Positions 23,301-37,320 are shown, counted from the first letter of the stretch. The stretch is 64,000 nt of DNA from Phorcus lineatus (GCA_921293015.1 OV121095.1:37359484-37423483), one strand, 5' to 3'. Numbers and translations are program-made. The notes: a model not told the origin generated them from the letters alone.

Positions 23301-23899
23301 AAACGGTAGAAACAGAAACTCAATTAGTCTAATCGGAAGGAAAATCGTTACAGTTTGGAGGCAACACATATTAACTGTGTGAACGGACATCAAATCAAGG
23401 ATTTGTCTTCAACGTGTTCAAAGCTTTTGATTTATCATTAAGTGTGACTTACTCCATTTTATATTTTATAACATAAATGTATGAACTTTTATAATCAATT
23501 ATATTTTTTATGTTTAAGTAAACATTTTAATTCAAACTAGAGCAAGCGATATGACGATTGGGTCTTCTCATTTTTCATCAAACAAACGCAGCTCATGAAT
23601 TCAATAAGGAAAGACAATATTTTGAATTGATTGTACAATTTGAGATGTGCACTTTATTTGGGGACACAACATTCATCATTGATTTATTATGATGTTATTT
23701 TATTATTATTATTATTATTTATTTTGTTATGTTATTACTTGTGTGGTCTTATTTCAGTGAATATTTATAACTGCAATTACAAAATGTATTACATGTAATA
23801 TCAATAAATCAGTTATATAGCAACGAACGGCAAATTAAGCATGATTTCTGCACACTCATGAATTATTGTCAATGAATTTGGGATGGTTCTGTAAAGAAT
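23301..23899. other. AT-rich spacer with (TTA)n tract
   Basis: It contains a short (ATT)n microsatellite at about 23699-23721 and no coding signal. Confidence 0.5.
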
Positions 23900-25514
23900 G
23901 AGCGAAAACAGTTATTTTCATATTTTTTTATTCAACATGGAGAGTACAAATGCTCTGGTTGGAAAGATTTCAAACATTTGATTTTTAACATTTTTTAATT
24001 TTATTATTATATTCTATTCAGTTAATAAAGTTTAAAATAATGTATGTGTTAAAAAGTACGTATTATGTTAAGGTCTTTTAATGGGTATTTTCTCGGAGTT
24101 GAAGGGGTTGCATAAATTTTGAATGGACATTGAGGCATTGAAATAGTCCAGAAAGTTGTAACAGTTGTCACGAATATTTCAAAATATTTACAAAAATTTA
24201 AAATATTATTTGTGACATCTTTAGATATTTACTGCCGCTAAACATGCCACAGCACTTCATTCGACCAATGATGTGACAAAAGATTTAGCAATTTAAAACT
24301 GTGTACCATTGATAATGTTGAACAAATTACAACTGATATTCTAATTAATTTGACAAAAATATAATCAAGTGGTTAACTTTAATTATCTTTCATAGTCGCT
24401 ATACTCATATGGAATATCCATAGCATAAATGCAAAAAACTTTCAGCTTATAGCAAGTCTGTGTTATGGCAACAGGTTAGAAATAGTAACAGGACAATTAG
24501 AGCATCAATTGCAAAAACGAATTTCTGTGATTGACTTTGAAAGAAACATTCAGTTTCATTGATCTGATGTTTTGGTATTTTCCAATAAAGACGAATTCTA
24601 ATTATCGAAGGATAATTGCTTCATTCCAAACCAGCTGCTGTAGTTTCAAAACAGCTGTTCATGTCTGAAAACATCTATTTGGATGGCTCAAAGATAAAAT
24701 ATGCTTGACTTTGATTCATTACTTTGTGTTTTTTCGGACATTTGCACTTATCATAAGTTTAGCTATGTTCATTGTCAGAGTTTTACATCCATACCTAACC
24801 ACTGTATCATTTCAATCCACATTTGGTTTGATAGTTCAAACAAAGAACGAATTAAATAAAGCAAGGAGAATGTCTTTCTTTTAAAAGACTGATATGCGAT
24901 TGAAAGGATTGAAAGATTTGTAAACGCGGAATGATTTTATCTATTATTCTATTAATATCTTATTAAAGACATGAAATGTCCGTGCAATCACAAAAGTATA
25001 TACAGTTAGAAAGGTTAAGTTTTGCCAAAGCTATCGAGAATACTTCATACTTCTTTGTTATAGCATTAACGCATACGTAATACACTACAACGATCAAACC
25101 GCGCCCAGAAATACCATTAGTCATTGCAAAAATATTGCATGTTATATTGAAATCTTAATCATTTTAAAGAATTGAATTGGCGTCGCGGAAAATCACACTG
25201 AATAGTTTTGGTCTTATGTATGTGTCTGATAAAAAGCCTGAAAGTTTGCGTTTAACGCGATCTCTGGTACGGGACATTTGATCAAGGTTTTCCATAAGTT
25301 TTTTGGAGTTGTTACGACATTCTGCCCCAAAAATTAAATAATGTTCCCGGTCTTGAGACTAAACAATATTTGATGAGAGTATTTTTAATATTTACTGTAA
25401 ATCTAAAAGATAATCATATATTTATTTTCTTCGTTGTTGGAGATTAGATGTTGATTACATTAAAGGGCAGTGAAAGTATCCACCAAAGGAGTGAAAGTTG
25501 TAAAACTCAAAATT

Positions 25515-25806
25515 TTAAATAAATAATGTGTAATGATATGTATTTTGAGTAAGTCTTCAGTCAGTTTCATGCCACCCTTCGTGTACTGATATGCGGACAT
25601 TGCAGACATGAGGAAGACAGCTAAAAGGTTGTGGTACTGAGAGAGCACTTTGTATCAGTAAACACACTCTTACGACCCTCTAACAGCTGAAGGAAGGTCT
25701 CCTCATCGCAGTTGAAGGGAAGAATGTGCAAATTCAGGGGCATATGATCCAGCGTGTTGTTTACAGCATAAAGTGATGGGAATCCGCTAGAGATGTGTTG
25801 GAGCAT
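25515..25806 (-). pseudogene. Coding-looking segment, unidentified protein, frameshifted
   Basis: Directly after the exon-like segment 25809-25975 on the minus strand, a frame gives SGFPSLYAVNNTLDHMPLN and on through CDEETFLQLLEGRKSVFTDTK. It must then shift by one base near 25640 to continue as VLSQYHNLLAVFLMSAMSAY and QYTKGGMKLTEDLLKIH. Residue composition (balanced, hydrophobic and charged patches, few Ile/Lys/Asn runs) differs from the chance ORFs in this AT-rich window. The reading frame does not match that of the preceding exon-like segment; a 22-nt gt...ag interval between them would be too short for an intron. I cannot name the protein. It is either a pseudogene piece or part of a diverged or mis-assembled gene. 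Confidence 0.45.
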
Positions 25807-25808
25807 AC

Positions 25809-25975
25809 CTGATTAGTGATTACATAAGTTTGCACAAAGCACAGGTTGTGTCGTTGAGATGAGGCATTGAAATTCACATCTATGTACGATAGTGGAAGGC
25901 TTTGATATACTCTCTGTTTGTCGGTAATTTCCAGAAGTTTGAAGTGATCCTCTGGTTCTGACAGACATCCATTCC
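25809..25975 (-). CDS. Exon-like ORF, unidentified protein
   Basis: On the minus strand TTGCAG precedes and GTATGC follows a 167-nt interval, fitting splice acceptor and donor. One frame is open throughout (55 codons after two bases): NGCLSEPEDHFKLLEITDKQ, then RVYQSLPLSYIDVNFNASSQ, then RHNLCFVQTYVITNQ. Its composition is that of a normal protein, with no low-complexity runs. The piece has no counterpart at the matching positions of array units B or C, so it arrived in unit A by itself or was lost elsewhere. Family unknown; the splice-site reading is inference from sequence. Confidence 0.45.
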
Positions 25976-28900
25976 CTGCAACTATACTTTAGAGGTAAAA
26001 ATAACAAAGCACAAACATATTTTGATATTTGTTTTAATTTTTCAATAATTATTGATTCATTCAAGGGGCAGTTGCAACTTTTTTTTACAGTAAATAATGT
26101 CACGAAAACAAATATATAATAAATGTTAACAATTGCAAGACAATGCTTTTAAATCAAAATAAGCATTTCTGAAAGAAAGTACCATGTTCAATTATGTTAT
26201 GTCAATCCATTTCCGTAACTCAAATGATTAAAAAGTGTTCCACAAACAATGGCAGCAAGTGGTTTTTGCTTTATACTCGATTATTTCCCTTACGATGATG
26301 GTTGGCCGGATTGAGATGTCTGATCCTCTGAAGAAAATACATTTGGCATAGAGTAATGTTTATTGGTAGAAATGTGAAGAAACAAAATTTTTCAAAAATC
26401 TCCACACGTATCTACTACTGTTCCGTGCACTGTTTCATCTAAAGGAATTTCTCTTACGTAATAAGAAGATTTTTATGAATGTAATTCCCTGTCTTAAGGA
26501 ATTAGCTTGTGATCAGCTTTTTACGATTCTGATCGGATTTTAGCTGACAATACTGCCAATAGAGACTTTAAAGAAACTTTATAGGAAAGGTGTTTCAAAG
26601 CAATATCTGTTATGATAAGGTGCAAGAATCTGTTTGTACTTTCCTGTACACTGTTTACTTAAAACATGTCGGGAAAATATTGGCACAAAATTCACTATGA
26701 TAAAATTTGGTTAATCCCTGTCTTGAAACCCTGCGATAGAATAAAGTTCTCTTGTCTCAAACAGTGAAAAAAATAATCATCAGCGTTTATGTGCTTCTGA
26801 TCTGGACATCTCTACCAGAGGTCAAGCCTTGACCAGATTGAGGTTAGGGTCATCAATATGTATGGCAACACGCTGGCAGCTCAGGGAAGCGTTGACAAGA
26901 ACAGTGTCACGTCTTGAGGTGATTGATGTCGTTCCCAGGCTTGACCACAGTTCATCACTACTTCATAAAAGACACATGTTAAGGAAATCTCTGACGGTCA
27001 ACAAGACATTGATATTTGATGCAATGTATTCTATTTACAATCAACATAATAAAACAACTTTGTCCGAAAACTGTTTGAAATCAAATGCTTTTACTTTTAG
27101 TTTGCATATGACATAACCAATTCACACTCTGCAAGATCAATGATTATATAACAAGTTTGTGTTTTCACCGGACTAATTTTATGATAGTTCTTACAAATAA
27201 AGACGCCCGTGAGATGTCCAAATGTGCTCAACTTGAATGAATGGTGTCATATCTTTTCAAGAAAAGAAAATTCTAAAATAAATGTGCTTGATAATATCAT
27301 TTTGTTCGATATTTGTTTGATGGTTTATGTAGCTAGTAATTATGTAAATGGTAGTAACATTTCGGTTTCGGTAAACACATACATGTTGTTCGACTTTCAT
27401 TAAAGATTGTCATGAATTCCAAAAGAAAGCTTTTCAAAGCAAATACACACTATTCAGTAAATTATAAGTAGTGGTTTGATCTTTGGGCTGATTAAAAGGA
27501 CATTAAATCTTAGATATGCAAAACCTTATGAATAATGACACCTTATCGAGAAGCACAGACTGATGCTGAAAGTAAAATTTTGGTGCAGCAAAATACAGAT
27601 TGAATAATGATATAAATGTATGAACGTATTTGAAGCAAGAACGTGATAACTTTAGTGTAAGTTGATAGTATGTATTATGGGTAAAATAACTGATAATTAT
27701 GCAAAGTATCTTTTCGGCTTCTGTACACAGGTGTTGTTTGATTTTTTTGTAACATTGTCATGCAATTGACATTATGGATAAATGTGTTAGATATTTTGAA
27801 AGAATATCATTTAGATTGGTGTTTTACAGGCATGACTGCAAAAGATAATACCATTGTTCTAACACAATGTATCTTTAATACCTAACCTTGTTAACAGCAT
27901 ATCTGGTTACCACTCCTAAATCCTATTTATGATTATCGGTGAAGTTGGGCTAGTGGCCATTAATTATATCAAATTTTCTATAATATGTTAGTTTGCATAA
28001 ATGATAAAGGCCTGTTCGAAACAAAACACTTTCCTCATGAACTTTGATAATAACGCATTCTTCATGATCCTAAGTTAAACCAGTGACCTTCTTTCTGAAG
28101 GCAATCTTTATCGCATTTCAGGTTAAGGAAAATGTTGTGAAATTTCTTATTCATGAGTTTGATCTGTAATAAATCATTCGTTTGATGCCAGTCTCTTTGT
28201 CTCGTCACTTACATTACAAGTGCAAATATGAAAAATCGTTTTACCTTCTCATGCGCGACTGCACTTTCTAATTATATTATTCTTTAAATCATGTGCTCTT
28301 TGTTAAAAAAGATAATTTGTTAAAATAACTAATCTAGGAAGGTTATGGATTAAAAACAAAGGTATTATGTTTAAATCTCCATTAGAATAACTTAACATAA
28401 ATCTGAATGTATGAGAGACCTTTTTTAAAATGGATTTTTAGAATTGCTCATGAAGGGTTTTGATCTTTTGAGATATCTCGTGGCGATTTCAATGTTGGTG
28501 GAAAATCAAATACGCATCAAGTACCTTGGTGCCGAATGAACATCCACAGGAATTAATATCATTTTGTTTCACAGAACGCAATTTTCAATATTCATTCTAA
28601 AGTAACCGTTGTGAACCAGAAAACCAATGACATTGTGCTTTCGAAGAAAATCACAATCTTATGCCATCTTAGAGCTGACCTGTAACTTTTTTTATCTTTC
28701 GCTTCACAAAATGCCAATGGTTTCTTGCTAATGTTGCTCCAAGAATGAAGATTGATACAGTTGATAAGATCAAGTGATGTCACAACGCCTGAAGGTCAAC
28801 TACAAGTTTCCCTGACATATCTGGGATGAATAGGGCTTGTTAATAGATGTCTTAAAAGTTTGGATGTGTGGGATTTCATAGTATGTCTCGAATATTTACC

Positions 28901-29589
28901 TTTTATTAATTATAAACAGTAGACAAAAGACTTATTTATGTCATTTTCCATACAAGAAATTTAACAAATGGTATTTTTCATAAAGTTGCACCTGATAAAT
29001 TACAAAATCCATTCAGAAGACTCACATTCGCAAAAGTCGTTATCTAAATGTTATCAATTCAACTTCCTCATGGAAGATGATATGACTTTGCTTAGTACTT
29101 GGTCCATAAACAAAATATGAATCGCTGGGACTACATTTAACTGCGTGAATGAAGATCATTACATAATCATTGTTTGTCATGCATGAGTAAAATGACTAAG
29201 TTAACGTGGACCTCGCCTTCATTGTGGATTTCCCCAAAAGTGATGTAATGATCTTAAATTTGACTTGCGTAAAAAAAGAAAAGTCAACTTGAGAGCTCGA
29301 AATTTATCACAACAATCCAAAGGAGAAACCGTAATTACTCGCATTTGGTTGATTGTTCTTTTGTTTTCGTTTCTTGGAACGAATATTGAACACAACATTT
29401 ATAACCTGCAGTATTATTCTGTACGTAAGTCGTCTGTTACGAAGTTTATTTTTGTATTCATCATCAGCAACTTTTGGTGGAACCATTGGCCAACATCAAA
29501 CAACAATTTGGATGTCTTTCAGTGGGAGGTGATTGAAGTTGTCTTTAATGATAAAACTAATGACCCTACGTCACGTTACTACAAGGACT

Positions 29590-29613
29590 GGGGGGGGGGG
29601 GGGGGGGGGGGGG
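29590..29613 (+). repeat. Poly-G run (24 bases)
   Basis: An uninterrupted run of 24 G follows CTACAAGGACT. The paralogous positions in units B and C read GGACGGGGAGACGG and GGACAGAGAGACTG, so the run is a unit-specific expansion. It could form a G-quadruplex and is a likely site of sequencing length error. The 126-codon ORF that runs through it is not supported. Confidence 0.95.
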
Positions 29614-30650
29614 TGCAGTTGTGGCATTTTATTGCATCAAAGTGACACTGACATGCTCTAAAATAAACACTGGGCACAAACATAATTCAAGCTTGGAAAT
29701 CACGAACTACGATTTACAATAATCGCTTGATTAGTACACTCTGAATGTTTGACATTATAAATTTGGCCTTGGTTTGCAATAATGCATGATTGAAGGAACC
29801 AATGTTACGTTCACGAACTTTATGTATTCGTCATTATTAATAATTACCATAACATAAAATAACTCATGTCACCATAAATCATTCACAATCAATGATATGA
29901 TTAGCCCTACATGGAGATTGATTTCATTATCACATCACATCCACAGTTCAAAGTGTTTTCATGAATGAGAATTGCAACTTACCCCACCGAATCGATACCT
30001 ATTGATATATTTCTCCTTATAGTAAATGAACACCACTTCTGTTGAATGAAATCCAAATTGAAGGATAGTCCAGTTTGCTTGTTCCTGTCAAGTGTTATTC
30101 AGGCATGCCAGATAACATCAGTTAGTGCTTGTTTTTAAGGAAGCAATTTGCAATGATTTGGCAGTTCTCAGGCAAGTGGATGTTCTGTCAAAATTCTTCC
30201 CCTGAAGTGCCAGTGCTGTATTGAGAACCTTCTTTGTACAAATTTCTAAACAGTCACGAGGAGACAACCTGCCAGCTGTTATGGAAAACAAGTGTTTAGC
30301 AGTTTCTCATAGTTACGACTAAATGTAAACAATTCTTGATCAATGAACAAATGGGTATGAGATCATTTTCAACAAGGCAAAACGCATCGGAGTATTAATT
30401 TCGAGAAAAAGAATATCCTGATAAGTGAAGAATCTTCAAACAATCACAAGCTTATAAATGTTACTGGTCACTTCTTTTTGCCCTTCTTTGTCTCACTGTC
30501 AATGCAGTTGTCAATATCCGTTATCCGTAACCGATGTTCTCTTTTGAACAGAGTGTTATTTCCTATGCTATGGAGTTTTTATTGTAAAAACTTTTTCATT
30601 GATTGAAACGTTTTCCCTCAATTTTGTTAACACCAATATTATGAAGTTCA

Positions 30651-30690
30651 AGGGGCGGTATAGCACAGTGGTTAGTGCTTTCGGATTTTT
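30651..30690 (+). mobile_element. SINE head fragment
   Basis: AGGGGCGGTATAGCACAGTG followed by GTTAGTGCTTTCGG is a tRNA-like 5' head. The body and tail of a SINE are missing after about 30690. It is related in design to the SINE at 6366-6677. Confidence 0.55.
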
Positions 30691-33600
30691 AAAACATGAT
30701 TGAATATAGAATACAATGTGGTTATTCGTAAATTTTGATGATCAGTTGAATGTGTGAATAAAAACAGAACAATATAAAATTAATCAGATTATAGATCGTG
30801 AGAAGTCACAGGCGAATCACACTTAGAACATGATCATGGAAATATTTTCTTTGAATTAAACAGTAAATAAAGCCCTTCTCTTTGTTTTTGAGTTGTCTTT
30901 ACAGTACAAACTGGACAGATTTTATGATCATGTCAATTGATTTAAATTTGTGTTTTCAAGAGTTTCTGATTTTAGAGATTCATAAAGCTACTTCTGATTT
31001 TTTTAAAATAAAAGCCAGCTATTACGATAAATCATCATTGGTTCAATTTGGGGAAAATCAAATGACTAAATAAAATTTCATCAACCAAAAATGATTTTTA
31101 TTATTCATGTAAGTCGTATCTAGACCTTTAATTACACTACATATCAAATCTTACTACAGTCAATTTTCCATCTTAGGATTTCTTTTTAAAAAACTGAACT
31201 TGTACCTTGTAAGAAATATTTATGTGAGTATAATGGTTATCTTTCGTTTGAACCTAGAAGAGAATCGGTAAGTAATTGCAGATAACATTGTGTATGATGT
31301 GGGCAATTGCACTAATAACCTTATTGTGTACACTATCAAGATCTCAAACAGATATCCAAAGTTTGGGCGACCCTGTCCAAATAAAGGTCGAAACTGTCCA
31401 AAAGTTGTTGTAGAATAGACAGTTGATAGGATTTCTAACACTCATTTACTGTCACATATTTACACTACAGACTGTAATCATTTTTAAATTTAAACTTTAA
31501 ACCTCAGTCAATTTACCGTATATAAGAATTTGTCTTGTTCCATAATAAGAACCTACAGTCATTTAAATGTGAAAAATGAACTGTAAGTGCACATGCCACA
31601 AACTTGTTGTATTTGTTATATAGCTTTGAAGATCATAAACAGATATTGGCCATTTCCTCACTAAAATAATTTTGTAGATTCAACACGCCTTGCAGCAAAG
31701 ACGTGTGCAATTTCTTCTGGACTCTAATCTCTACAGATCGTTCAACAACTTGCAACTGTTTTCTAGTTTAATAGTAGGCTAATGCAATATTTATCGATAC
31801 ATATTGTTAAGATTAATAGCCATTTACTCAGTTTTGCTACATTTACATCTTAACTGTCGACACTATTCACCATCACGAGATTGTCCAGATGCTTCTGATA
31901 ACCATGTGACGTATTTTTCTTCTTTAAATGAATGTTGATTGATTCTTAATGCTTAATTTATCTTTTAAAGTGCTGAAGGGTTGACCGAAACATCTTAATC
32001 TTTACAATCAGTGTCACATTATTACTGATATCATAACACAACGCTTTGTCAAAACCTGATGCGAGTGGACACTTTGAGTGGAAAATCTATAAAAACATTG
32101 AATCATTATTTTTGTTTGGAATTAGTAGGTGAAAGGGAAGTTGATCTAAGGTGGTACATCTTCATTATATTTGTACAGAAATTGTTTTGTTAAAGTGGCG
32201 TAATCTATTTACTGCATATGTACTTTGCTGTAGGTAATGTACAAAGTTATTTTAACGTTTGTTAAATGGCTAAATAGGACAAATTTAGTTTTTTCATTTA
32301 TATTACTTTATGGTCAACAGATTAATGTGCCCAAATCTGATCACATTCTTAAAATATTTTAATCAATGTTTTACAGGACAGAGGAATTTTACCTCACCTT
32401 AAATATCACGTTTTAAAGTAGTAAATAGTAAGTTTGCTGCTAGAATGTCATCTTTATTATTGTGTTACTGCTACCAAACATTGGCCTCTTAGAAAACGTA
32501 TATATTCATCCCATTCCCTTGCCAAACTAAGTTTTGTTGTTATCCTTTTATTTCCCTTACTTCCTAATCAGTTCATATCTAATGCAAATTTTATACAAAA
32601 ATACCATTGCCTCACTTTCGAATGGATTTTAGCCCATGTATTTAAATTTGATAAATGAACATTCTTTGAAATGTGATTGCATGTTTGAGAAAAACTAGTC
32701 ATTGACCTTTTTATTACTAGTTCTGGAATGATCAAGTGCCGAAACTTTTATTATCTCATTCCAAAGCGCTCACAAGATTGTGGAATAAACATCAGCCTGG
32801 CAGTTATCATCAAAGTCTGGTACACAAAATATCAGCACTTCAGCCTTCAACAATTCAATAATCTGAACAAGATCCTGGTTACCATATCACTTTCATGTCA
32901 GTTTGAACACCTTAATTTCCGGTCATTTGAGAAATGACTGGCAGTTCTTGGATGATTCCAAATGCACATTATCGTCTTTTGATAAAGTGCTGAACTTATG
33001 CAATTCGTTTATTCCAATTACTTTTTTGTGTTTGCTTTGTTGGCTCGAAATGTTCAATAGTGAATTAACATCTGCCCGTTTATGATGATAATAAAAATCA
33101 TCTCGCATACTTTAAAAAAGAGAATATAATGCATTGGTGTCTTATTTTCCTACTTTGCTTTATACTTAATAATGTTGATAAACGTTTATGAGTGAGTGAT
33201 TGTGTAACAGCGTTGATGAACCTTCAACAACATTTCAGTTATTAAATTATTATGCAAATAATCTAAAAGAGCATGTATCGATCAGGGAGAGTATTATTTA
33301 GTCTTGAAACAACACAATTTAACAAAAACGTTAAAATTGAACCTGTTCCTTTTCATTTCTTATTATACAATTCGTTTTTTAAAATAGATACATAAATGAA
33401 CTATTATGCAAAATGAATATTTAAATATCTAGAATCTACTGATAGTAATAACCATTAAATGAAATCGAAGTGACATTTAATCAACCTATCAATAATAATT
33501 AAACTACATGTCAAGGCATCCTTTTATTGTGGTAATGGCGGGTGATAGTATAATTAGTAGTTGTTTAGATTGGTTAGTCTTTGATACATATTGTGCATAT

Positions 33601-34511
33601 TGTCTCATCGCACAAACAATCTACATTTGCAACATATTCCTGCAGCATACATTACTGATTTTTTTTCACTAGCATTTATAGAACCAAACTTCAAACTTAT
33701 TTTTAGCTTCTAAGTTCAAATTATTCTCTATACAGTAATGTCGAAAAATGTTTACGTGAACAACTACTGATTTTTAACTGTTATGTGATATTGAATTCAT
33801 ACAGATCAGATATTGCTAATATGCACACATTAATCCAATGTGTTCTAGAAGATAGATAACTAACACCAAGTGTAAGCATCATTTTGTATGTAAAAGCCAT
33901 GTATGCTATGCCACCCGCCATTAATTGAATTTCGAAATATATATATATCTTGTTGAGGGAAAAAGTCTGAGATAGTTACTAACATTATTTTACTGGTGAA
34001 ACCTTCTTGTTGCAAATAAAGGGGCACTAGCACGTTTTTTAAAAAGTTTTATGCCAAATGCATTAACTTCTGAGGGCCAAACATTTCAATACAAAACATT
34101 GTGTTATTGCCCTCATGTAATAAATTAGTAATTCAGATTTTCGGTGTGAATGCAAAAACTGTCAAAGGTCAAATAATATAATCACTTTCCCTTAACATGC
34201 ATTCTGAACCTATGATGGGCAATGTTTTGCATCTACGTTGATGTCTTAGCAGCTGACCAGTTATGCAATTAAGGGTTTTACCATCCTAGAGTAGCATTCC
34301 ATTATCTGACATATGTAGAACTAACAAATATTGAGTTTATATAAAACGTTGACACTCGATTTTGTCTTCACAATTTGAATTTGATCCATATTCAGAATGA
34401 ATCATTTTAAAACTGTTTCGTATCCATTTTAAAAATAAAACAATATTTTCCTATAGTTCCTGAGTTGGTTCCTGTTCTTCGATCCATATCACTATAGATA
34501 CCTATCTTCTT

Positions 34512-34650
34512 TTCATCTTCTCCAAGAGTGTGATTAGAAACACTCTCGTCACTTAATCCGGCGCACTGGTGAACACTTGACACTAGGCAGCTTATCTGCA
34601 GACTCATTGCTGACTAAGAGGCTTTACAGGAAGCGAATGAGGTATTCTTT
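34512..34650 (+). repeat. Conserved 120-bp module, copy 3
   Basis: CACTTGACACTAGGCAGCTT and CTCATTGCTGACTAAGAGGC are retained. Relative to copies 1 and 2, TAAACACTT is changed to GAACACTT. Confidence 0.75.
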
Positions 34651-35889
34651 GATAGTTCGGCAAACTTGAGAAAATATGTCATTGTCTTTAGTAAACTTAA
34701 AAATCCATAAAAACAGTTGCCATTGGTATATTTTGCCGATAAGTTTAGAAATGCGAAACACTTGCCCAACAGTTCGCTATTGTACTGAAAAAGGAAACAA
34801 GGCAAAGATAAATTAGAAATCGTTCATTCGTTGGGACATTTTTGGACGAACTTTCAAAAATAACTGTTGGATTAATGTAAATAACATTATTTTGGGCAAA
34901 GTATTGTCACATCATCGGCCAACCAACCAACCATATCCATATGTGGGCCCAAAAGACTTTAGCCATATTGAATAGATAGGTCAGGAAGTAACAACTTTCC
35001 TATATACCTTTTTTAAATTATTGAAGTGCATTACCTCTGGCTTTGACAGGGAGTCCTTCCCTAAAATAAGAGCTCATAAATAAATGCAGATCAATCCAAA
35101 TCAGTTTTCCAATGACATTGTGTTTACTACTTCCTCAATATACCACCATTGTCATCATTCATACTTGGGGTTATTTAACTTTCGAAATGAAAAATGCCAC
35201 CATCCGATATGAGAAGGAAGATGTTCATCCTCTTGGGTCATTTAAAAAAAATGACCAGTAAAGAACATGTATATCTAATTTATCTCGTTTTAAAAATCGT
35301 TATGTCAAGGTAGGAAAGTTCAGTTGAATAATAAAAAATCATATACAGATCTCATTGTGGCAAACCAGTATGCAAACTACAAAAACATTTCAGTCAATGG
35401 TTTATACATTATTACAATTCGTACATACATGTACGCACAGACGGATGCTGTTGATACTATATCGCCCCTTCCTTGCGGTGGATAACAAAAGCAATAACAG
35501 ATTGATATGCTACATTTACACATGAATAGGAAGTGACTCATTCATTTGAGTATTTAAATCCTATTTTATGACATAAATCGAACAGAAACATTCTTTATAG
35601 TTTCTATATTAAAATAATCTTATGTAAATGTCAGACATAAAAGAAAACAGCAAATATATACGCTGTTCGTTATTTAGGTTTCATAACCATATCAAGATGA
35701 ATGATATTAAGTTAATTTGCGTTTTCGTCATGAAAGGCCAATGCCACATACCAAATAAAAGTGACAGTCTTAATTCTAGTTGCATTCCCATTAAGTGTTT
35801 TCAATACTTTTTTCCTTGCATTGAAATACAAACATATGCTGAAATTTACTGATGAACATCAATACTGGTTGACCTTTCCCTCTTACGAC

Positions 35890-35992
35890 AATGTCTCCTA
35901 ATTTCTATGCATGAGATTGGCCTTTGTTGACATGAGATTGAGCAGTCATGTCAACACTGATTGCAATATCTCTTGATGACCGAGGAGGTATT
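35890..35992. repeat. Conserved hairpin region, unit B copy
   Basis: The outer arms AATGTCTCC (35890-35898) and GGAGGTATT (35984-35992) pair with two adjacent G-U wobbles where unit A has Watson-Crick pairs. The inner arms TGTTGACATG (35925-35934) and CATGTCAACA (35947-35956) pair perfectly over 10 bp, two more than in unit A. Confidence 0.7.
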
Positions 35993-36010
35993 TGTAATTG
36001 AGATGTGCAC

Positions 36011-36949
36011 TATCCCCTAAATTACCGCACTTCCTAAGGGCAATTAACGCCACACATGATTACAAATATAGTTTCAAGTTTTTCAAAATTGAAACTAATG
36101 AATTCATTTGTTGGATTTCTTTTCTGCACAATACAAAATGACTTGTTTCACATACAATTACTTACCAACACGACCACCAGGGTTTGATATTCTTGATGTT
36201 TTGACTGCGTCCCATTGATCTCGTTGCAATTTCTTTATGTTGCAATATGTTATTGCTTAAAGAGCATGACATAATTGTAACAATAAAAATACGATTGTCA
36301 TGAATGTGCAAAAACGCAACATATATTCTATGGTAAGGATCTTCATGTTCACAAGATTTTGACATGTTGAATTCTAACAAAAGAACTTGCAAAATGTCTG
36401 TCCGTTGCTCCATGTTGGCACACGTGCGTTGTTCCTTCTCCTTTTTCTTAAAACTCTTTTTAGGAGAGAAAACCAAGTTTTTATATGTCACTATAAATTT
36501 TAGGAGTGGCTTCAGGATTCAATGTATTGATCTGTTCAAGAAGAAGCATGCACATAATTTTTTTCCGATTTATTGCCCTTGTTCCGTGTTTTCCACTTTT
36601 GAATAAGGTTTTTTCAATTCTTTTATTCAGCAGTTGTTTAAGATTGTTAAACCAAATTTGGTGTGTGGCTTTCAGGTATCATATATTTCATGTAGTTTAT
36701 AATAAAAATTCCACATTTCCCCCCTTCTATACCAGCATGAACAGGTTTGTCCTAAATTACTTTAAAACACCGCATAGATAGCCTATTTGATGTCACCGAG
36801 ACCGATGCAATGATGCTGTCACCAACGAAGGTGACTGTATTTTATAAATAAAAGAATCGAAGGCAGTGTGTACATTCAAATAAAGATGAGCTTTCCCGTA
36901 ATATACAGACGTAAATAAGGGTTTCCAAATGCTAAACTATGAAACGACA
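36011..36949. other. Non-coding spacer
   Basis: No coding or repeat signal was recognised. Overlapping small ORFs on both strands (36162-36781) are shadows of one another and lack signatures. Confidence 0.35.
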
Positions 36950-37320
36950 ACGCTGATTGTACAACTAAATGTGAAAACAGTTGTTTTTATGTTCTTTAAC
37001 GCAACATGGAAAGTACATGTGGTTTTGGTGCAATTGTTTGACATATTGCATCTTTTGATTTTTAATGTTGTTTTCATTTTAAAAATTAATTATTACAAAA
37101 CGATTTTCCGTTGGTTAAGTTTTTGGAAAAATGTGTGCAGAGATACCTGTATCCATCAATTAACTAATAAGTAAAATGTTTTATTTTAATATCAAGAATT
37201 AAAAAAATTAATTAAACGAGTCAACAACATGAAGTTTGTAGACGAAAAAGCATCACTCAGCTCTACGTCTGGCTACACTATCTTACCCTGCAAAGAGAGA
37301 TAACTCTAAACTAAAGTCGC

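Larger units (their letters stand above)
23900..30250 (+). repeat. Tandem-array unit A, block II
   Basis: Landmarks are shared, in order, with units B and C. 23910-24000 pairs with 36960-37080 (CAACATGGAGAGTACA, TTTGATTTTTAA). 24430-24560 pairs with 52700-52830 (AACAGGACAATTAGAGCAT.AATTGCAAAAACGA-type). 26500-27030 pairs with 37960-38600 (GTGATTGATGTCGTTCCCAG, AGAGGTCAAGCC). 28480-28770 pairs with 44500-44690 and 53690-53960. 29560-29700 pairs with 45190-45350 and 54450-54620. 30060-30190 pairs with 45735-45860 and 54940-55060. Similarity is patchy and non-coding. Confidence 0.8.
31130..36010 (+). repeat. Tandem-array unit B, block I
   Basis: Second copy of the landmark series described for 11130-16450. 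It includes the Cys-tRNA-free ACTCTAATCTCTACAGAT landmark (31716 on), the AGTGTCACATTA landmark (near 32005), the GATCAAGTGC...CAACAATTCAATAATCTGAA landmark (32725-32880), the 120-bp module at 34512-34650 and the hairpin region at 35890-35992. No coding signal is conserved. The 66-codon minus ORF at 34407-34607 overlaps the module but is interrupted in the other copies. Confidence 0.85.

Noticed and set aside
29265-29645. 126-codon plus-strand ORF ending in a poly-Gly tract
   Set aside because: The glycine tract is the G24 homopolymer; homologous DNA in units B and C is not open, and the start is arbitrary.
34407-34607. 66-codon minus-strand ORF over the 120-bp module
   Set aside because: Other module copies have stops in this frame; no protein signature.
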